Below are positions 45,150-53,622 of a stretch of 64,000 bases of DNA, piece after piece; position 1 is the stretch's first letter; every line of letters starts with the position of its first letter. This DNA is from Hallerella sp963656065 (GTDB lineage Bacteria; Fibrobacterota; Fibrobacteria; Fibrobacterales; Fibrobacteraceae). The notes beneath the pieces are model-generated. The model searched no databases, was not told the origin of the DNA, and was given only the letters and a program-made list of their open reading frames with translations. The DNA is taken from positions 1-64,000 of the forward strand of contig CAVKGV010000003.1 of the NCBI GenBank assembly GCA_963656065.1, given 5' to 3'. The translations under genes were made by a program, and so were the position numbers.

Positions 45150-46520
45150 CTATTTCAGAAAGAGCCCGAGTTTTCCGAAGTCGAGGAACGTGATGAAAAC
45201 GAAGAGGGCGATAAAAAGCGCCATGGCGATTTTCTGGATTACCGCCTGTTTTTCCTGCGAAATCGCCTTGCCGCGAATCGCTTCGATTAAGAGGAAGAGA
45301 AGAATTCCCCCGTCCGTAATCGCTAGCGGCAAGAGGTTCATGATTCCCAGGTTGATGCTGATGAGCGCGAGAATCATCAGGAAATCTTCGAATCCGGAAA
45401 GCCAGACATTTCCCATCACGGCGACAATCGTTACGGGCCCGGACATCGCATCGACCTTTACCTGCCCCTGGAACATTCGCTTCAGGTAACGGAAAACGCT
45501 CGTCGTCATTTTCCAGCTGGTGCCGCAGGCCTTGAGAACGGCATTCGGGAAGTTGCGGCTCACGAGATGCGTTTCCTTGAACATCACATAGGTCATCTGG
45601 ATGCCTATCATGTAGCGTCCGTGTTCCGGATTGTAAACGGCGGAAAGTTCCTTTTCAAGCGTGTCCGCACCGCGATGGACCGTTACCGCGAGTGGCTTCC
45701 CTTCGGAACCGTTCACCAGATCGACGACATCCCGATACCTGAAAATTCGCTGGCTGTTGATTTCGACTATCGTATCGCCCGGAAGGAATCCGGCCTTTTC
45801 CGCGGCGCTTCCCGCAAGGGGCTTTCCGTTGATGACGACGCGGTGACGCGGATAGACGCCCGCTTCGCCGACGCCCATGTGGATATCGTCCGAGAGGGAA
45901 TCCTTGCCGGGAATTATCATTTCTTGCGGGACGATGGTCAGGGAAAGCGTATCCGCTCCCCGAGTGAGCTTCAGAGGGACACTTGCCCCGAGGCGCACAC
46001 CAATCTGTTCGCGAAAATCGTCCCAGCCGTTCGTCGGACGACCGTCGAGTTCAAAAATCGTATCGCCCGGAAGAATCCCGGCCTTTTCCGCGGCGCTTTC
46101 CGGAGCGACCAGCCCCACAATCAGACGGGACGATTCCGGCTCCTCCACGCCTTTCATGTAAAGCCCCACCAAAAGAAGAAACGCAAACGCGATGTTCACA
46201 AAAGGTCCCGCAAAAGCGATCGCCGCCCGCGCCCCGACGCTTTTCGACACAAACGAATCCGGGTCGCTCGAATCGGCGTCCTCGGGATTTTCCCCTTCCA
46301 TGGCGACGTAGCCGCCAAAGGGAATCAGCGACAGGCAATACTCCGTCTCGCCTTTTTTAAAACGCAAGAGCTTTTTGCCAAATCCGATGGAAAATGTTTT
46401 GACTTTGACCTTGTTCCACTTGGCGACAAGAAAATGTCCCAGCTCGTGGATAAAGACAAGAAAACTCAGACTGAGAAGCCCCAGCGCAAATATCGCTACA
46501 TTTGAAAGGAAATTTTCCAT
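45150..46520 (-). CDS. rseP: Site-2 protease RseP (RIP zinc metalloprotease)
   Basis: 456 residues. The zinc motif HELGH is at 25-29 in the first membrane helix, two PDZ domains lie in the periplasmic middle, and the third metal ligand is in NLLPLAITDGG near the C-terminus; the usual P-x-L before DGG is replaced by AIT. RseP cleaves membrane-anchored anti-sigma factors and signal-peptide remnants. The ATG at 46520 is used in place of an upstream TTG. It is the last gene of the rpsB-to-rseP cluster, 41 bases after dxr. Confidence 0.94.
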   Translation of the reverse strand: MENFLSNVAIFALGLLSLSFLVFIHELGHFLVAKWNKVKVKTFSIGFGKKLLRFKKGETEYCLSLIPFGGYVAMEGENPEDADSSDPDSFVSKSVGARAAIAFAGPFVNIAFAFLLLVGLYMKGVEEPESSRLIVGLVAPESAAEKAGILPGDTIFELDGRPTNGWDDFREQIGVRLGASVPLKLTRGADTLSLTIVPQEMIIPGKDSLSDDIHMGVGEAGVYPRHRVVINGKPLAGSAAEKAGFLPGDTIVEINSQRIFRYRDVVDLVNGSEGKPLAVTVHRGADTLEKELSAVYNPEHGRYMIGIQMTYVMFKETHLVSRNFPNAVLKACGTSWKMTTSVFRYLKRMFQGQVKVDAMSGPVTIVAVMGNVWLSGFEDFLMILALISINLGIMNLLPLAITDGGILLFLLIEAIRGKAISQEKQAVIQKIAMALFIALFVFITFLDFGKLGLFLK

Positions 46521-46561
46521 AAAGCGCAATTTAGAAAAAAGCGGCGGAGACGGTGCGAGCG

Positions 46562-47704
46562 TTAGACCAGTTCCTGCGCAAGCCTACGCGCTTCCCTGTC
46601 CGCGGCGAGAATCGTCGGCAGGTCAAGCGGTCCGAAAGCGGCCGGGGTTTTTGCCACGACCTTTTCCACGCCAGCCGGAATGTCCATGAACCCGATTTTC
46701 CGTTCGAGGAACGCGCCGACGAGAACTTCGTTTGCCGCATTCATCATCGCCGTATAAAGCCCACCCTTTTTGCCGCATTCCATCGCAAGGGCTAGGCAGC
46801 GGAACTTGTCAAAGTCCGGTTTGAAAAAGGTGAACTTGCCAATTTCCGCGAGATCCAGACGGTCCGTTTCGAGCGGAATGCGTTCCGGCCACGTGAGCGC
46901 AACCTGGATGGGAATTTTCATGTCGGGTGCGCCGAGCTGCGCCATCAGGCTTCCGTCGCGGAACTGCACCAGGGAATGCACACGGCTCTGCGGGTGGACG
47001 ACGACTTTAATTTGTTCGTAAGGGATGTCGAAGAGAAAATGCGCTTCGATGACTTCCAAGCCTTTGTTCATCATGCTCGCGGAGTCTATCGTGATTTTCC
47101 GCCCCATGCTCCAGACCGGATGATTCAGGGCGTCTTTGACGGAAATGTCCTTGAACCTTTCGAGCGGCCATTCGCGGAAAGGTCCGCCCGAAGCCGTAAT
47201 CTGCAGATTTTCCACTTCCGCGTTCGGACGATCCGCCAGGCACTGGAAAATCGCATTGTGCTCCGAATCGACCGGCGTTAAGTAGGCTTTGGGATTTTCG
47301 CGAAGCGCCTCCGTGATAACTTCTCCCGCCATGACGAGCGTTTCCTTGTTCGCCAGCGCGACATGTTTGGAAGCCCGGATTGCGGAAAGGGTCGGGAGGC
47401 ATCCGACGGAACCCATCAGGGAATTCAGGACGATGTCCACATTCGGGTCGCTCGAAAGTTCGCAGAGGCCTTCCATTCCGGTGAGGACCGGCTTTCCCAG
47501 CTCTTTCGAGAGTTCCCGGGCGGCGGATTCGTTGAACATGCAGAAGCGTTCCACGTCCATTTCCCGCGCGATTTTCGCAACGCTTTTCCAGTTTTTGTTC
47601 GCGGCAACCGCATACAGCCGAAAACGTTCGGGATGCTGCTTTAAAACCCCGATGGTTGAAGTTCCTATCGAACCTGTTGCCCCCAGAAGACAGACACGTT
47701 TCAT
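46562..47704 (-). CDS. dxr: 1-deoxy-D-xylulose 5-phosphate reductoisomerase
   Basis: 380 residues. It converts DXP to MEP in isoprenoid synthesis using NADPH. The NADPH site GATGSIG is at 8-14; the metal/substrate segment with PVDSEHNAIFQ, ASGGPFRE and SASMMNKGLEVIEAHFLF are all intact. It sits between cdsA and rseP, the common bacterial order, with a 1-base gap to cdsA. Confidence 0.96.
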   Translation of the reverse strand: MKRVCLLGATGSIGTSTIGVLKQHPERFRLYAVAANKNWKSVAKIAREMDVERFCMFNESAARELSKELGKPVLTGMEGLCELSSDPNVDIVLNSLMGSVGCLPTLSAIRASKHVALANKETLVMAGEVITEALRENPKAYLTPVDSEHNAIFQCLADRPNAEVENLQITASGGPFREWPLERFKDISVKDALNHPVWSMGRKITIDSASMMNKGLEVIEAHFLFDIPYEQIKVVVHPQSRVHSLVQFRDGSLMAQLGAPDMKIPIQVALTWPERIPLETDRLDLAEIGKFTFFKPDFDKFRCLALAMECGKKGGLYTAMMNAANEVLVGAFLERKIGFMDIPAGVEKVVAKTPAAFGPLDLPTILAADREARRLAQELV

Positions 47705-47705
47705 T

Positions 47706-48551
47706 TTAGACCGATCCGTTGATAAAAGTCATCACCAGCACGACAGCCGGCGCCGAAAGGAAAAAGGAATCCGCCCGATCGAGGACGCCACCGTGCCCCG
47801 GAAAGATTTGGCTTGCATCCTTTGTGCCGGACCAACGCTTGAGCGTCGATTCGAGCAAGTCACCCACTTGGCCGGCGATGGCGAGGACAAATCCCAAAAT
47901 CGCCGACATGGCAAGGTCCAACCCGAAAACAGAAGGTGCGAAGAACATCACCCAGCCGACAGCGAAGAGCGTTCCGCTGACGGCGCCTTCCCAGGTTTTC
48001 TTCGGGCTGATTTCCGGCGCGATGTGATGCTTTCCAAAGAGCCGCCCGCCGAAATACGCCATCGTGTCGCAGACCCACATCGAGGTCATCACCAAGATGA
48101 ACTTGTACGAATGTTCGAGCGAGCCGTTTCCGGAACCGAGCAGATAGACGTCGAGACCGCCCCAGAGCCCGAGGTAGAGCGGAGCGCCGAGCTGCATCAA
48201 GAGCCACGGGAACAGATGGTCGATCGAGACCTTGGAAAACGCGATGACGATGTAAAGCGCGAAAACGCCGACAAAGACGATTCCGACCAGATGCGGGAGC
48301 GCGGGCAGTCCAAAGAAATGCCCGGACTGGAAAATCCAGGCGAGGGTGAGGGCTACCGCGGCAATCGGAGTCACCGCCTGCATCGACGGTCCCTTGTACA
48401 TTTTCGAAGCCATTCGCGCCCATTCCCAGGCGCCGGCTCCGCTCAAAAAGCACATCAGGGCCAAGCGGGAGATGTCGTTCAGCCAAAGCAACAAAAAGGT
48501 CACCGGAATGGCGATGACCGCAAACAGGATACGGATTGTCAAATTACTCAT
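47706..48551 (-). CDS. cdsA: Phosphatidate cytidylyltransferase
   Basis: 281 residues with about seven or eight membrane helices. It makes CDP-diacylglycerol from phosphatidate and CTP. The C-terminal signature region KRWSGTKDASQIFPGHGGVLDRADS is present and intact. The ATG at 48551 overlaps the uppS stop by eight bases. It belongs to the uppS-cdsA-dxr run. Confidence 0.94.
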   Translation of the reverse strand: MSNLTIRILFAVIAIPVTFLLLWLNDISRLALMCFLSGAGAWEWARMASKMYKGPSMQAVTPIAAVALTLAWIFQSGHFFGLPALPHLVGIVFVGVFALYIVIAFSKVSIDHLFPWLLMQLGAPLYLGLWGGLDVYLLGSGNGSLEHSYKFILVMTSMWVCDTMAYFGGRLFGKHHIAPEISPKKTWEGAVSGTLFAVGWVMFFAPSVFGLDLAMSAILGFVLAIAGQVGDLLESTLKRWSGTKDASQIFPGHGGVLDRADSFFLSAPAVVLVMTFINGSV

Positions 48552-49254
48552 CGAGAACCTTTCCAAAACGGCGTTCGCGCGTGTTGTAAAAATCGACCGC
48601 CTTCTGGAATTCCTCGTTCGTAAAATCCGGCCAGAGCGTCGGGGTTACGTAGAATTCGCTGTAGGCGGCCTGCCAGAGCAAATAGTTCGAAAGGCGGAAT
48701 TCTCCGCCGGTGCGGATGACTAGGTCCGGATCGGGAGCGCCTTTCAGATACAGATTTCGTGAAAAGACATTTTCATCGATTGATTCGATGGGAAGCGTTC
48801 CTTCCTTGACCTCGGTCGCAATCGCCTTGCAGGCATCGACGATTTCCTGGCGTCCGCCGTAGGAAATGGCGAGATTCAGCTGCATCCCGGAATTTTTCGC
48901 TGTCGTATCGATTGCGTGTTGCAATTGCATCCGCGGAGATTCCGGCAAGCGGTTGATATTTCCGATGACCACGAGCTTTACGTTTTTTTCCATCAGGTCC
49001 GGGAGTTCCTTGTGGACCATTTCCACCAGGAGCTTCATCAGGTAATCGACTTCTTTGGAAGGACGTTGCCAATTCTCGGAGCTAAAGACATAGAGGGTCA
49101 AATGTTCCAGCCGCATGTCGCACCCGAACTTGACCGCATCAATCGTCGCCTGGGTCCCCTTGCGGTGCCCCAGGAAACGTTCTAGGCCTCGACTTCTCGC
49201 CCAGCGACCGTTGCCATCCATGATGATGGCAATATGCTTCAGTCCGTTAGCCAT
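48544..49254 (-). CDS. uppS: Isoprenyl (undecaprenyl) diphosphate synthase
   Basis: 236 residues. A cis-prenyltransferase that makes the C55 carrier lipid. The catalytic MDGNGRWA motif with Asp13 is at the N-terminus, followed by SSENWQRP and, at the C-terminus, DLVIRTGGEFRLSNYLLWQ. It is five bases downstream of frr. Confidence 0.96.
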   Translation of the reverse strand: MANGLKHIAIIMDGNGRWARSRGLERFLGHRKGTQATIDAVKFGCDMRLEHLTLYVFSSENWQRPSKEVDYLMKLLVEMVHKELPDLMEKNVKLVVIGNINRLPESPRMQLQHAIDTTAKNSGMQLNLAISYGGRQEIVDACKAIATEVKEGTLPIESIDENVFSRNLYLKGAPDPDLVIRTGGEFRLSNYLLWQAAYSEFYVTPTLWPDFTNEEFQKAVDFYNTRERRFGKVLDE

Positions 49255-49259
49255 GACGA

Positions 49260-49796
49260 TTAGACCTCAAGAAGGTCGGCTTCTTTCAGCTTGAGGATTT
49301 CGTCTATTTTCGCGATGTAGCTGTCGGTCACCTTCTGGATCTGCTCCTGGCGCTTCTTCGCTTCGTCTTCGGCGATTTCCTTGTTCTTCTTGATGGCGTC
49401 GTTTGCGTCACGGCGGATGTTGCGGATTGCGACTTTTCCCTCTTCCGCATGTTTGCGGGCGAGCTTCGCGAGCTCTTCGCGGCGTTCCGACGTGAGAATC
49501 GGGATGGATACGCGGATACCGTTGCCTTCCATCAGCGGAGAGACACCGATGTTCGCCATGAGAATCGCCCGGTTAATCGGTTCAACCATCGCCTTTTCCC
49601 ACGGGGTAACCAAGAGCATACGCGGTTCCGGAACGGAGACTTTCGCCACCTGCGGAATCGGGGTGGGCGTTCCATAATAATCGACACGGATGTTGTTCAA
49701 AATCGCAGGGGTCGCTACGCTTGTGCGAATTTTCGAAAATTCGCGTTCAGTCGCCTCGACGGCCTTTTGCATTTTCAATTCATATTCTTCGGCCAT
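49260..49796 (-). CDS. frr: Ribosome recycling factor
   Basis: 178 residues, slightly shorter than the usual 185. It splits post-termination ribosomes with EF-G. The N-terminal helix FSKIRTSVATPAILNNIRVDYYG and the C-terminal RRDANDAIKK helix are typical. Position between pyrH and uppS is conserved in many bacteria. Confidence 0.96.
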   Translation of the reverse strand: MAEEYELKMQKAVEATEREFSKIRTSVATPAILNNIRVDYYGTPTPIPQVAKVSVPEPRMLLVTPWEKAMVEPINRAILMANIGVSPLMEGNGIRVSIPILTSERREELAKLARKHAEEGKVAIRNIRRDANDAIKKNKEIAEDEAKKRQEQIQKVTDSYIAKIDEILKLKEADLLEV

Positions 49797-49838
49797 AGGT
49801 CCTCAATTATAAAAACTTTGCGAATGCGCCTTGCCAAC

Positions 49839-50546
49839 CTAGCAATGCACGAGTGTTCCTAAACTACCTTCCGCGGCAGCCTTCGTCAAGTTCCCCGGAG
49901 TCATTTTGAACACGAGAATCGGCATTTTCTGTTCGAGACAGATGGCAACCGCCGCCGTATCCATCACTTTCAGCCCGCGACGGATGACTTCGGAATAGGT
50001 GATGTCGTCAAAACGCGTCGCAGAAGGATTCTTGACCGGATCGTCCGTATAGATTCCATCGACCTTCGTCGCCTTCATGATGACGTCGCATTCCGCTTCA
50101 CTTGCCCGGAGCGCCGCGGCGCTATCGGTCGTAAAGTATGGATTGCCGGTTCCCGCGGAGAAAATCACGACCGTTCCGGAAGCCAAAAGGGAAACGGCCC
50201 GTCTGCGATCAAAAAACTCGCAAATGGGTTCCATCCGGACAGCGGACATCACGACACAGGGGACGCCCTGTTTTTCAAGAGCATCCTGCATCGCCAGTCC
50301 GTTCATCACCGTGCCGAGCATTCCCATCGCATCGCCCTGGGCGCGGTTCATCCCGCCAGCGGACGCGGAAATGCCGCGCACCAAGTTTCCGCCACCGATG
50401 ACAAGCGCCACCTGGACGCCCGACTTCACGACGGAAGCGATTTCGGAAGCCATCGACGTCAGAATCTCCGAGTCAATGCCGTGGCCTTTTTCGCCGGCGA
50501 GAGCTTCACCGGAAAGTTTGAGAAGAATTCGTTTGAATTTGGACAT
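49839..50546 (-). CDS. pyrH: UMP kinase
   Basis: 235 residues. It phosphorylates UMP to UDP; hexameric bacterial type. The N-terminal KLSGEALAG, VIGGGNLVRG, FSAGTGNPYFTTD and ATKVDGIYTDDP segments are intact. It lies 15 bases after an inserted DNA methyltransferase gene and upstream of frr. Confidence 0.96.
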   Translation of the reverse strand: MSKFKRILLKLSGEALAGEKGHGIDSEILTSMASEIASVVKSGVQVALVIGGGNLVRGISASAGGMNRAQGDAMGMLGTVMNGLAMQDALEKQGVPCVVMSAVRMEPICEFFDRRRAVSLLASGTVVIFSAGTGNPYFTTDSAAALRASEAECDVIMKATKVDGIYTDDPVKNPSATRFDDITYSEVIRRGLKVMDTAAVAICLEQKMPILVFKMTPGNLTKAAAEGSLGTLVHC

Positions 50547-50561
50547 AGTAGAAAATGGGGG

Positions 50562-51695
50562 TTAATTTGTGAAATGTTTTAAAATTCCGCCGATGTATTC
50601 CTTCACCGCGCTTTCTTCGGCAACGCTCGGGCGTGGGCATTTTCCAAATATCTCGGGATGATGGAATTTCGATACGGCGACGACAGATCGCTCGATTTCC
50701 GGGAATGTCTCCTTGTCGAAAGGCACGTTGAAATTGCCCATGTAGTAGGGAATGTCCGCAAACCTTTTGAAACAATCGAGGTAGCAGTAATAGGAGAGCT
50801 TTTCGGAATTGACATCCACGGCGCCCGCACAGCGTTCCTTGATAAATGTCCGGCTACGCTTCAATGCGTTGATGTCCCGGAGCGTGTAAAACAGGATTTC
50901 CGGTTCAAAGCGTTCCTTGTGGGGATATTTCTGGATGAAATCCGCCACATAGTCAAAGTCCGCCAGCGAAAAAGCCTTGCCCTCGACCGTCTTGAACGTC
51001 ATCCGATAAACATCGTCATAGGAAAGCCCTGCCGAAGGCTCTCGCCGATATAAGGCGACGATTACGGGGAAACCGCTCGTCTTGGACGTGTTCGCAAATT
51101 CCTGGCTGTTGAAAACAGCATGTTCGAGCATTTTGTAATTCGCAAAAAAAGCCTTTGCCGCGGAAAAATTTTGTCGCTTTATCAAATACGAAAGCGGGTG
51201 CAAGACGGCGACATAATCCGCCGCAAGCTTGTTGTAAGAGAGAAGCGACGAAAGGCCCAAATCACGCGTCCTGATGTCCGCGTCAATCTCCATGCCGGAA
51301 GATTTGATACCCTGGTTAATCTGCGACGTGACATCGTTATAGGGAGGATTTCCGACGACAACCAGACAGTCGCGGTCCTTTATCCCATACAGCTCGCGCG
51401 AAACGGAAGCGAGCGCATTTTTGTTGAAAATTCGCACTTTCGGGAAAACTTCGGCAACCTTGTTTACGGCAAGGGAATCGATATCGTTTCCGATATACCT
51501 GTTCTTCGGCAGATGTTCCTGCAATTCAAAAAAGGCCCCGTAGCCGCAGGAGCTGTCGAGAACGGTCTTCCCGCTTGTCAATCCATATTTTTCAAGCCAG
51601 TCGCGAATGAGAAGCACATACTTGTACGGAGTGTAAAAACTCCCGAGGTTTACCCGCCCACAAGAACTCAAGTGGTTTTGTACGTGTATGTCCAT
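50562..51695 (-). CDS. DNA N6-adenine methyltransferase without a visible restriction partner
   Basis: 377 residues. Motif I VLDSSCGYGAFF (45-56) precedes the catalytic NPPY (116-119), the order of gamma-type N6-adenine methylases. The start YTPYKYVLLIRDWL resembles type II methylases. The rest holds a recognition domain without known features. It lies between tsf and pyrH, which are usually adjacent, and no endonuclease gene is beside it, so it is probably a solitary methylase. The tsf transcript ends at a terminator just upstream of it. Its composition is similar to the flanks, so the insertion may be old. Confidence 0.85.
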   Translation of the reverse strand: MDIHVQNHLSSCGRVNLGSFYTPYKYVLLIRDWLEKYGLTSGKTVLDSSCGYGAFFELQEHLPKNRYIGNDIDSLAVNKVAEVFPKVRIFNKNALASVSRELYGIKDRDCLVVVGNPPYNDVTSQINQGIKSSGMEIDADIRTRDLGLSSLLSYNKLAADYVAVLHPLSYLIKRQNFSAAKAFFANYKMLEHAVFNSQEFANTSKTSGFPVIVALYRREPSAGLSYDDVYRMTFKTVEGKAFSLADFDYVADFIQKYPHKERFEPEILFYTLRDINALKRSRTFIKERCAGAVDVNSEKLSYYCYLDCFKRFADIPYYMGNFNVPFDKETFPEIERSVVAVSKFHHPEIFGKCPRPSVAEESAVKEYIGGILKHFTN

Positions 51696-51712
51696 ATCCG
51701 TTCGCTTTTTTG

Positions 51713-51744
51713 AAAAACAGGTCGCCCCCGCAAGGGGGACGACC
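51713..51744 (-). terminator. Intrinsic terminator downstream of tsf
   Basis: On the minus strand GGTCGTCCCCC pairs with GGGGGCGACC around TTGC, followed by TGTTTTT. It lies 30 bases past the tsf stop and 18 bases before the methyltransferase start. Confidence 0.85.
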
Positions 51745-51773
51745 GATTTGAATCCAACGCTTTCGCGTTTAAA

Positions 51774-52661
51774 TTAGTTGCCCCTTTCGAAGCGGATGAA
51801 ATCGACGACGGCGAGGTTCTTCACACCGAGCTTTTCCCCTTCAGCGAGCAGATAATCCTTGACGGAAAGCTTCTTCGGGTTCTTGTCGGAAATGAAGAAT
51901 TCCTGGTCTTCGAGAACGACTTCCTTGAGGACCTTCGCGACGCGGCCTTCGATCTGGCGCTGGGCGAATTCCGGCTTGGTCTTCTTGCCGGAATTTTCGA
52001 TCTGAGCGAGCGCGATTTCCTTTTCCTTCGCGATGAACTCTTCGGGAACCGCCGCATTGTTCAAGGCGACCGGCGGGAAAGCGGCTGCCTGCATCGCGAT
52101 TTCCTTCGCGGTGCGTTCGAGCGCTTCCTTGTCGTTCGGGGTGCCTTCAAACGTGAGACGCGTGAGAACGCCGATCTTTCCGCCCATGTGGGAGTAGAGA
52201 CCGATCACGTCCGAGCCGGAACGCTTGATGACACCCAGCTTGCGGAAGTCGATGTTCTCCTGAATTTTCACGAGAACGTCTTGCAGTTTGTCGTTGATCT
52301 TCACGCCATCGACGACGGCGTTCTTCAGCTCTTCGACAGAGTTGATGTCCTGCGTTTCGCAAGCCTTGAGGGCGAGGTTCGCCAGGTCAACGTAGTCCGC
52401 ATTCTGGGAAACGGGTTCCGTTTCGCAGCCGAGTTCAAAGGCGACAGCGCGGTCGGCGCGGCTCACGAGGAACACGCGGCCTTCCTTCGCGGCCTTGTCG
52501 GCACGCTTTGCGGCCACCGCGGCACCCTGCTTGCGGAGAAGTTCAAAAGCCTTTTCCTGATTGCCTTCGGCTTCGATCAGGGCTTTCTTGCATTGCATCA
52601 TTCCAACGCCGCTCGCTTTGCGGAGCTGGTTCACCATCGCAGCGGTAATTTCAACAGCCAT
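51774..52661 (-). CDS. tsf: Elongation factor Ts
   Basis: 295 residues. The nucleotide-exchange factor for EF-Tu. The N-terminal UBA-like segment (QLRKASGVGMMQCKKALIEA) is followed by ELGCETEPVSQN and the core domain. It follows rpsB by two bases, the standard rpsB-tsf pair. Confidence 0.96.
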   Translation of the reverse strand: MAVEITAAMVNQLRKASGVGMMQCKKALIEAEGNQEKAFELLRKQGAAVAAKRADKAAKEGRVFLVSRADRAVAFELGCETEPVSQNADYVDLANLALKACETQDINSVEELKNAVVDGVKINDKLQDVLVKIQENIDFRKLGVIKRSGSDVIGLYSHMGGKIGVLTRLTFEGTPNDKEALERTAKEIAMQAAAFPPVALNNAAVPEEFIAKEKEIALAQIENSGKKTKPEFAQRQIEGRVAKVLKEVVLEDQEFFISDKNPKKLSVKDYLLAEGEKLGVKNLAVVDFIRFERGN

Positions 52662-52663
52662 TG

Positions 52664-53482
52664 TTACTTTTCCTCGCTTTTTTCGGCCTTGTCTTCGGTC
52701 TTTTCGGGAGCAGCCTTGCGCGGCTTGAAGGCGCGCTTGCGCGGAGCCGGAGCGTCGTCGTACTTCTTCGCGGCGGATTCCGCGTCGGCGTTCTTCGCCA
52801 CTTCGGAACGGGTCGTTACGTTGTCCGCCAGATAGTCCACGATAATCTTGATGGACTTCACCGCGTCATCGTTTGCCGGAATCGGGTAGTCCACGAGGGT
52901 CGGATCGACGTTCGTGTCGCAGATGCCGATGATAGGAATGTGCAGACGGCGAGCTTCCGCAACGGCGATGTGTTCGTGATGCAAATCGGTCACGACCACG
53001 AGGCCCGGAAGGGTAGCCATTTCGCGAATGCCGCCAAAGACGCCGAGCATCTTTTCGCGGAGACGGGTCTTGTCGAGAACTTCCTTCTTCGAAAGTTCCT
53101 TGAAGAGACCTTCGGATTCCATCTGGTCGATCTTGTCGATCTGCTTGATGGACTTGCGAACGGTCTGGAAATTGGTGAGCATGCCGCCGAGCCAGCGGTT
53201 CGATACGAAGAAGTGGTTCGTCTTCTGCGCGGCTTCTTCTACGATAGCGCGAGCGGTCGGCTTTGTACCGACGAAGAGGACGCTCTTTCCTTCGCTGGAG
53301 ATGCGGGCGGCAACCTTGCCGGCTTCTTCGAGCTGCTTGATAGTCTTGTCGAGGTTGATGACATAGATGTCATTCTTCTTCGCCAGGATGTAGGGTTTCA
53401 TTTTCGGGTTCCAGCGCTGAGCCTGGTGACCAAAGTGAGCGCCCGCTGCAAGCAGGTCTTCGACGGAAGGCAAATTAGCCAT
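52664..53482 (-). CDS. rpsB: 30S ribosomal protein S2
   Basis: 272 residues from the ATG at 53482, which gives the normal N-terminus MANLPSVEDLLAAGAHFGH; an open frame extends 89 codons further up but runs through the leader hairpins and polA end. HFVSNRWLGGMLTNFQT-type residues and NVDPTLVDYPIPANDDA are characteristic. A Lys/Glu-rich tail of about 45 residues follows the core. Confidence 0.97.
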   Translation of the reverse strand: MANLPSVEDLLAAGAHFGHQAQRWNPKMKPYILAKKNDIYVINLDKTIKQLEEAGKVAARISSEGKSVLFVGTKPTARAIVEEAAQKTNHFFVSNRWLGGMLTNFQTVRKSIKQIDKIDQMESEGLFKELSKKEVLDKTRLREKMLGVFGGIREMATLPGLVVVTDLHHEHIAVAEARRLHIPIIGICDTNVDPTLVDYPIPANDDAVKSIKIIVDYLADNVTTRSEVAKNADAESAAKKYDDAPAPRKRAFKPRKAAPEKTEDKAEKSEEK

Positions 53483-53510
53483 GATATTTTCCTTTTTTCG
53501 GTTAAACGTC

Positions 53511-53598
53511 CCGGTATGCAGAAGCCGCAAAGCCCAGAGGCCACCGAAGCGACTTTTCACATACCGGTGATTGATTTTCCCGGGCTTAAGTGTCCGGG
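53511..53598 (-). promoter_or_regulatory. rpsB leader with two hairpins
   Basis: Upstream of rpsB, on the minus strand, CCGGTATG (53560-53567) pairs with CATACCGG (53511-53518), enclosing about 40 bases with an inner GTCGC/GCGGC helix. A second hairpin CCCGG/CCGGG lies at 53579-53598. It begins about 30 bases before the rpsB ATG. S2 leaders that respond to S2 level are known in other phyla; here function is inference from the fold. Confidence 0.5.
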
Positions 53599-53622
53599 CG
53601 TGCGCAAATGTAGAAAATTTTG

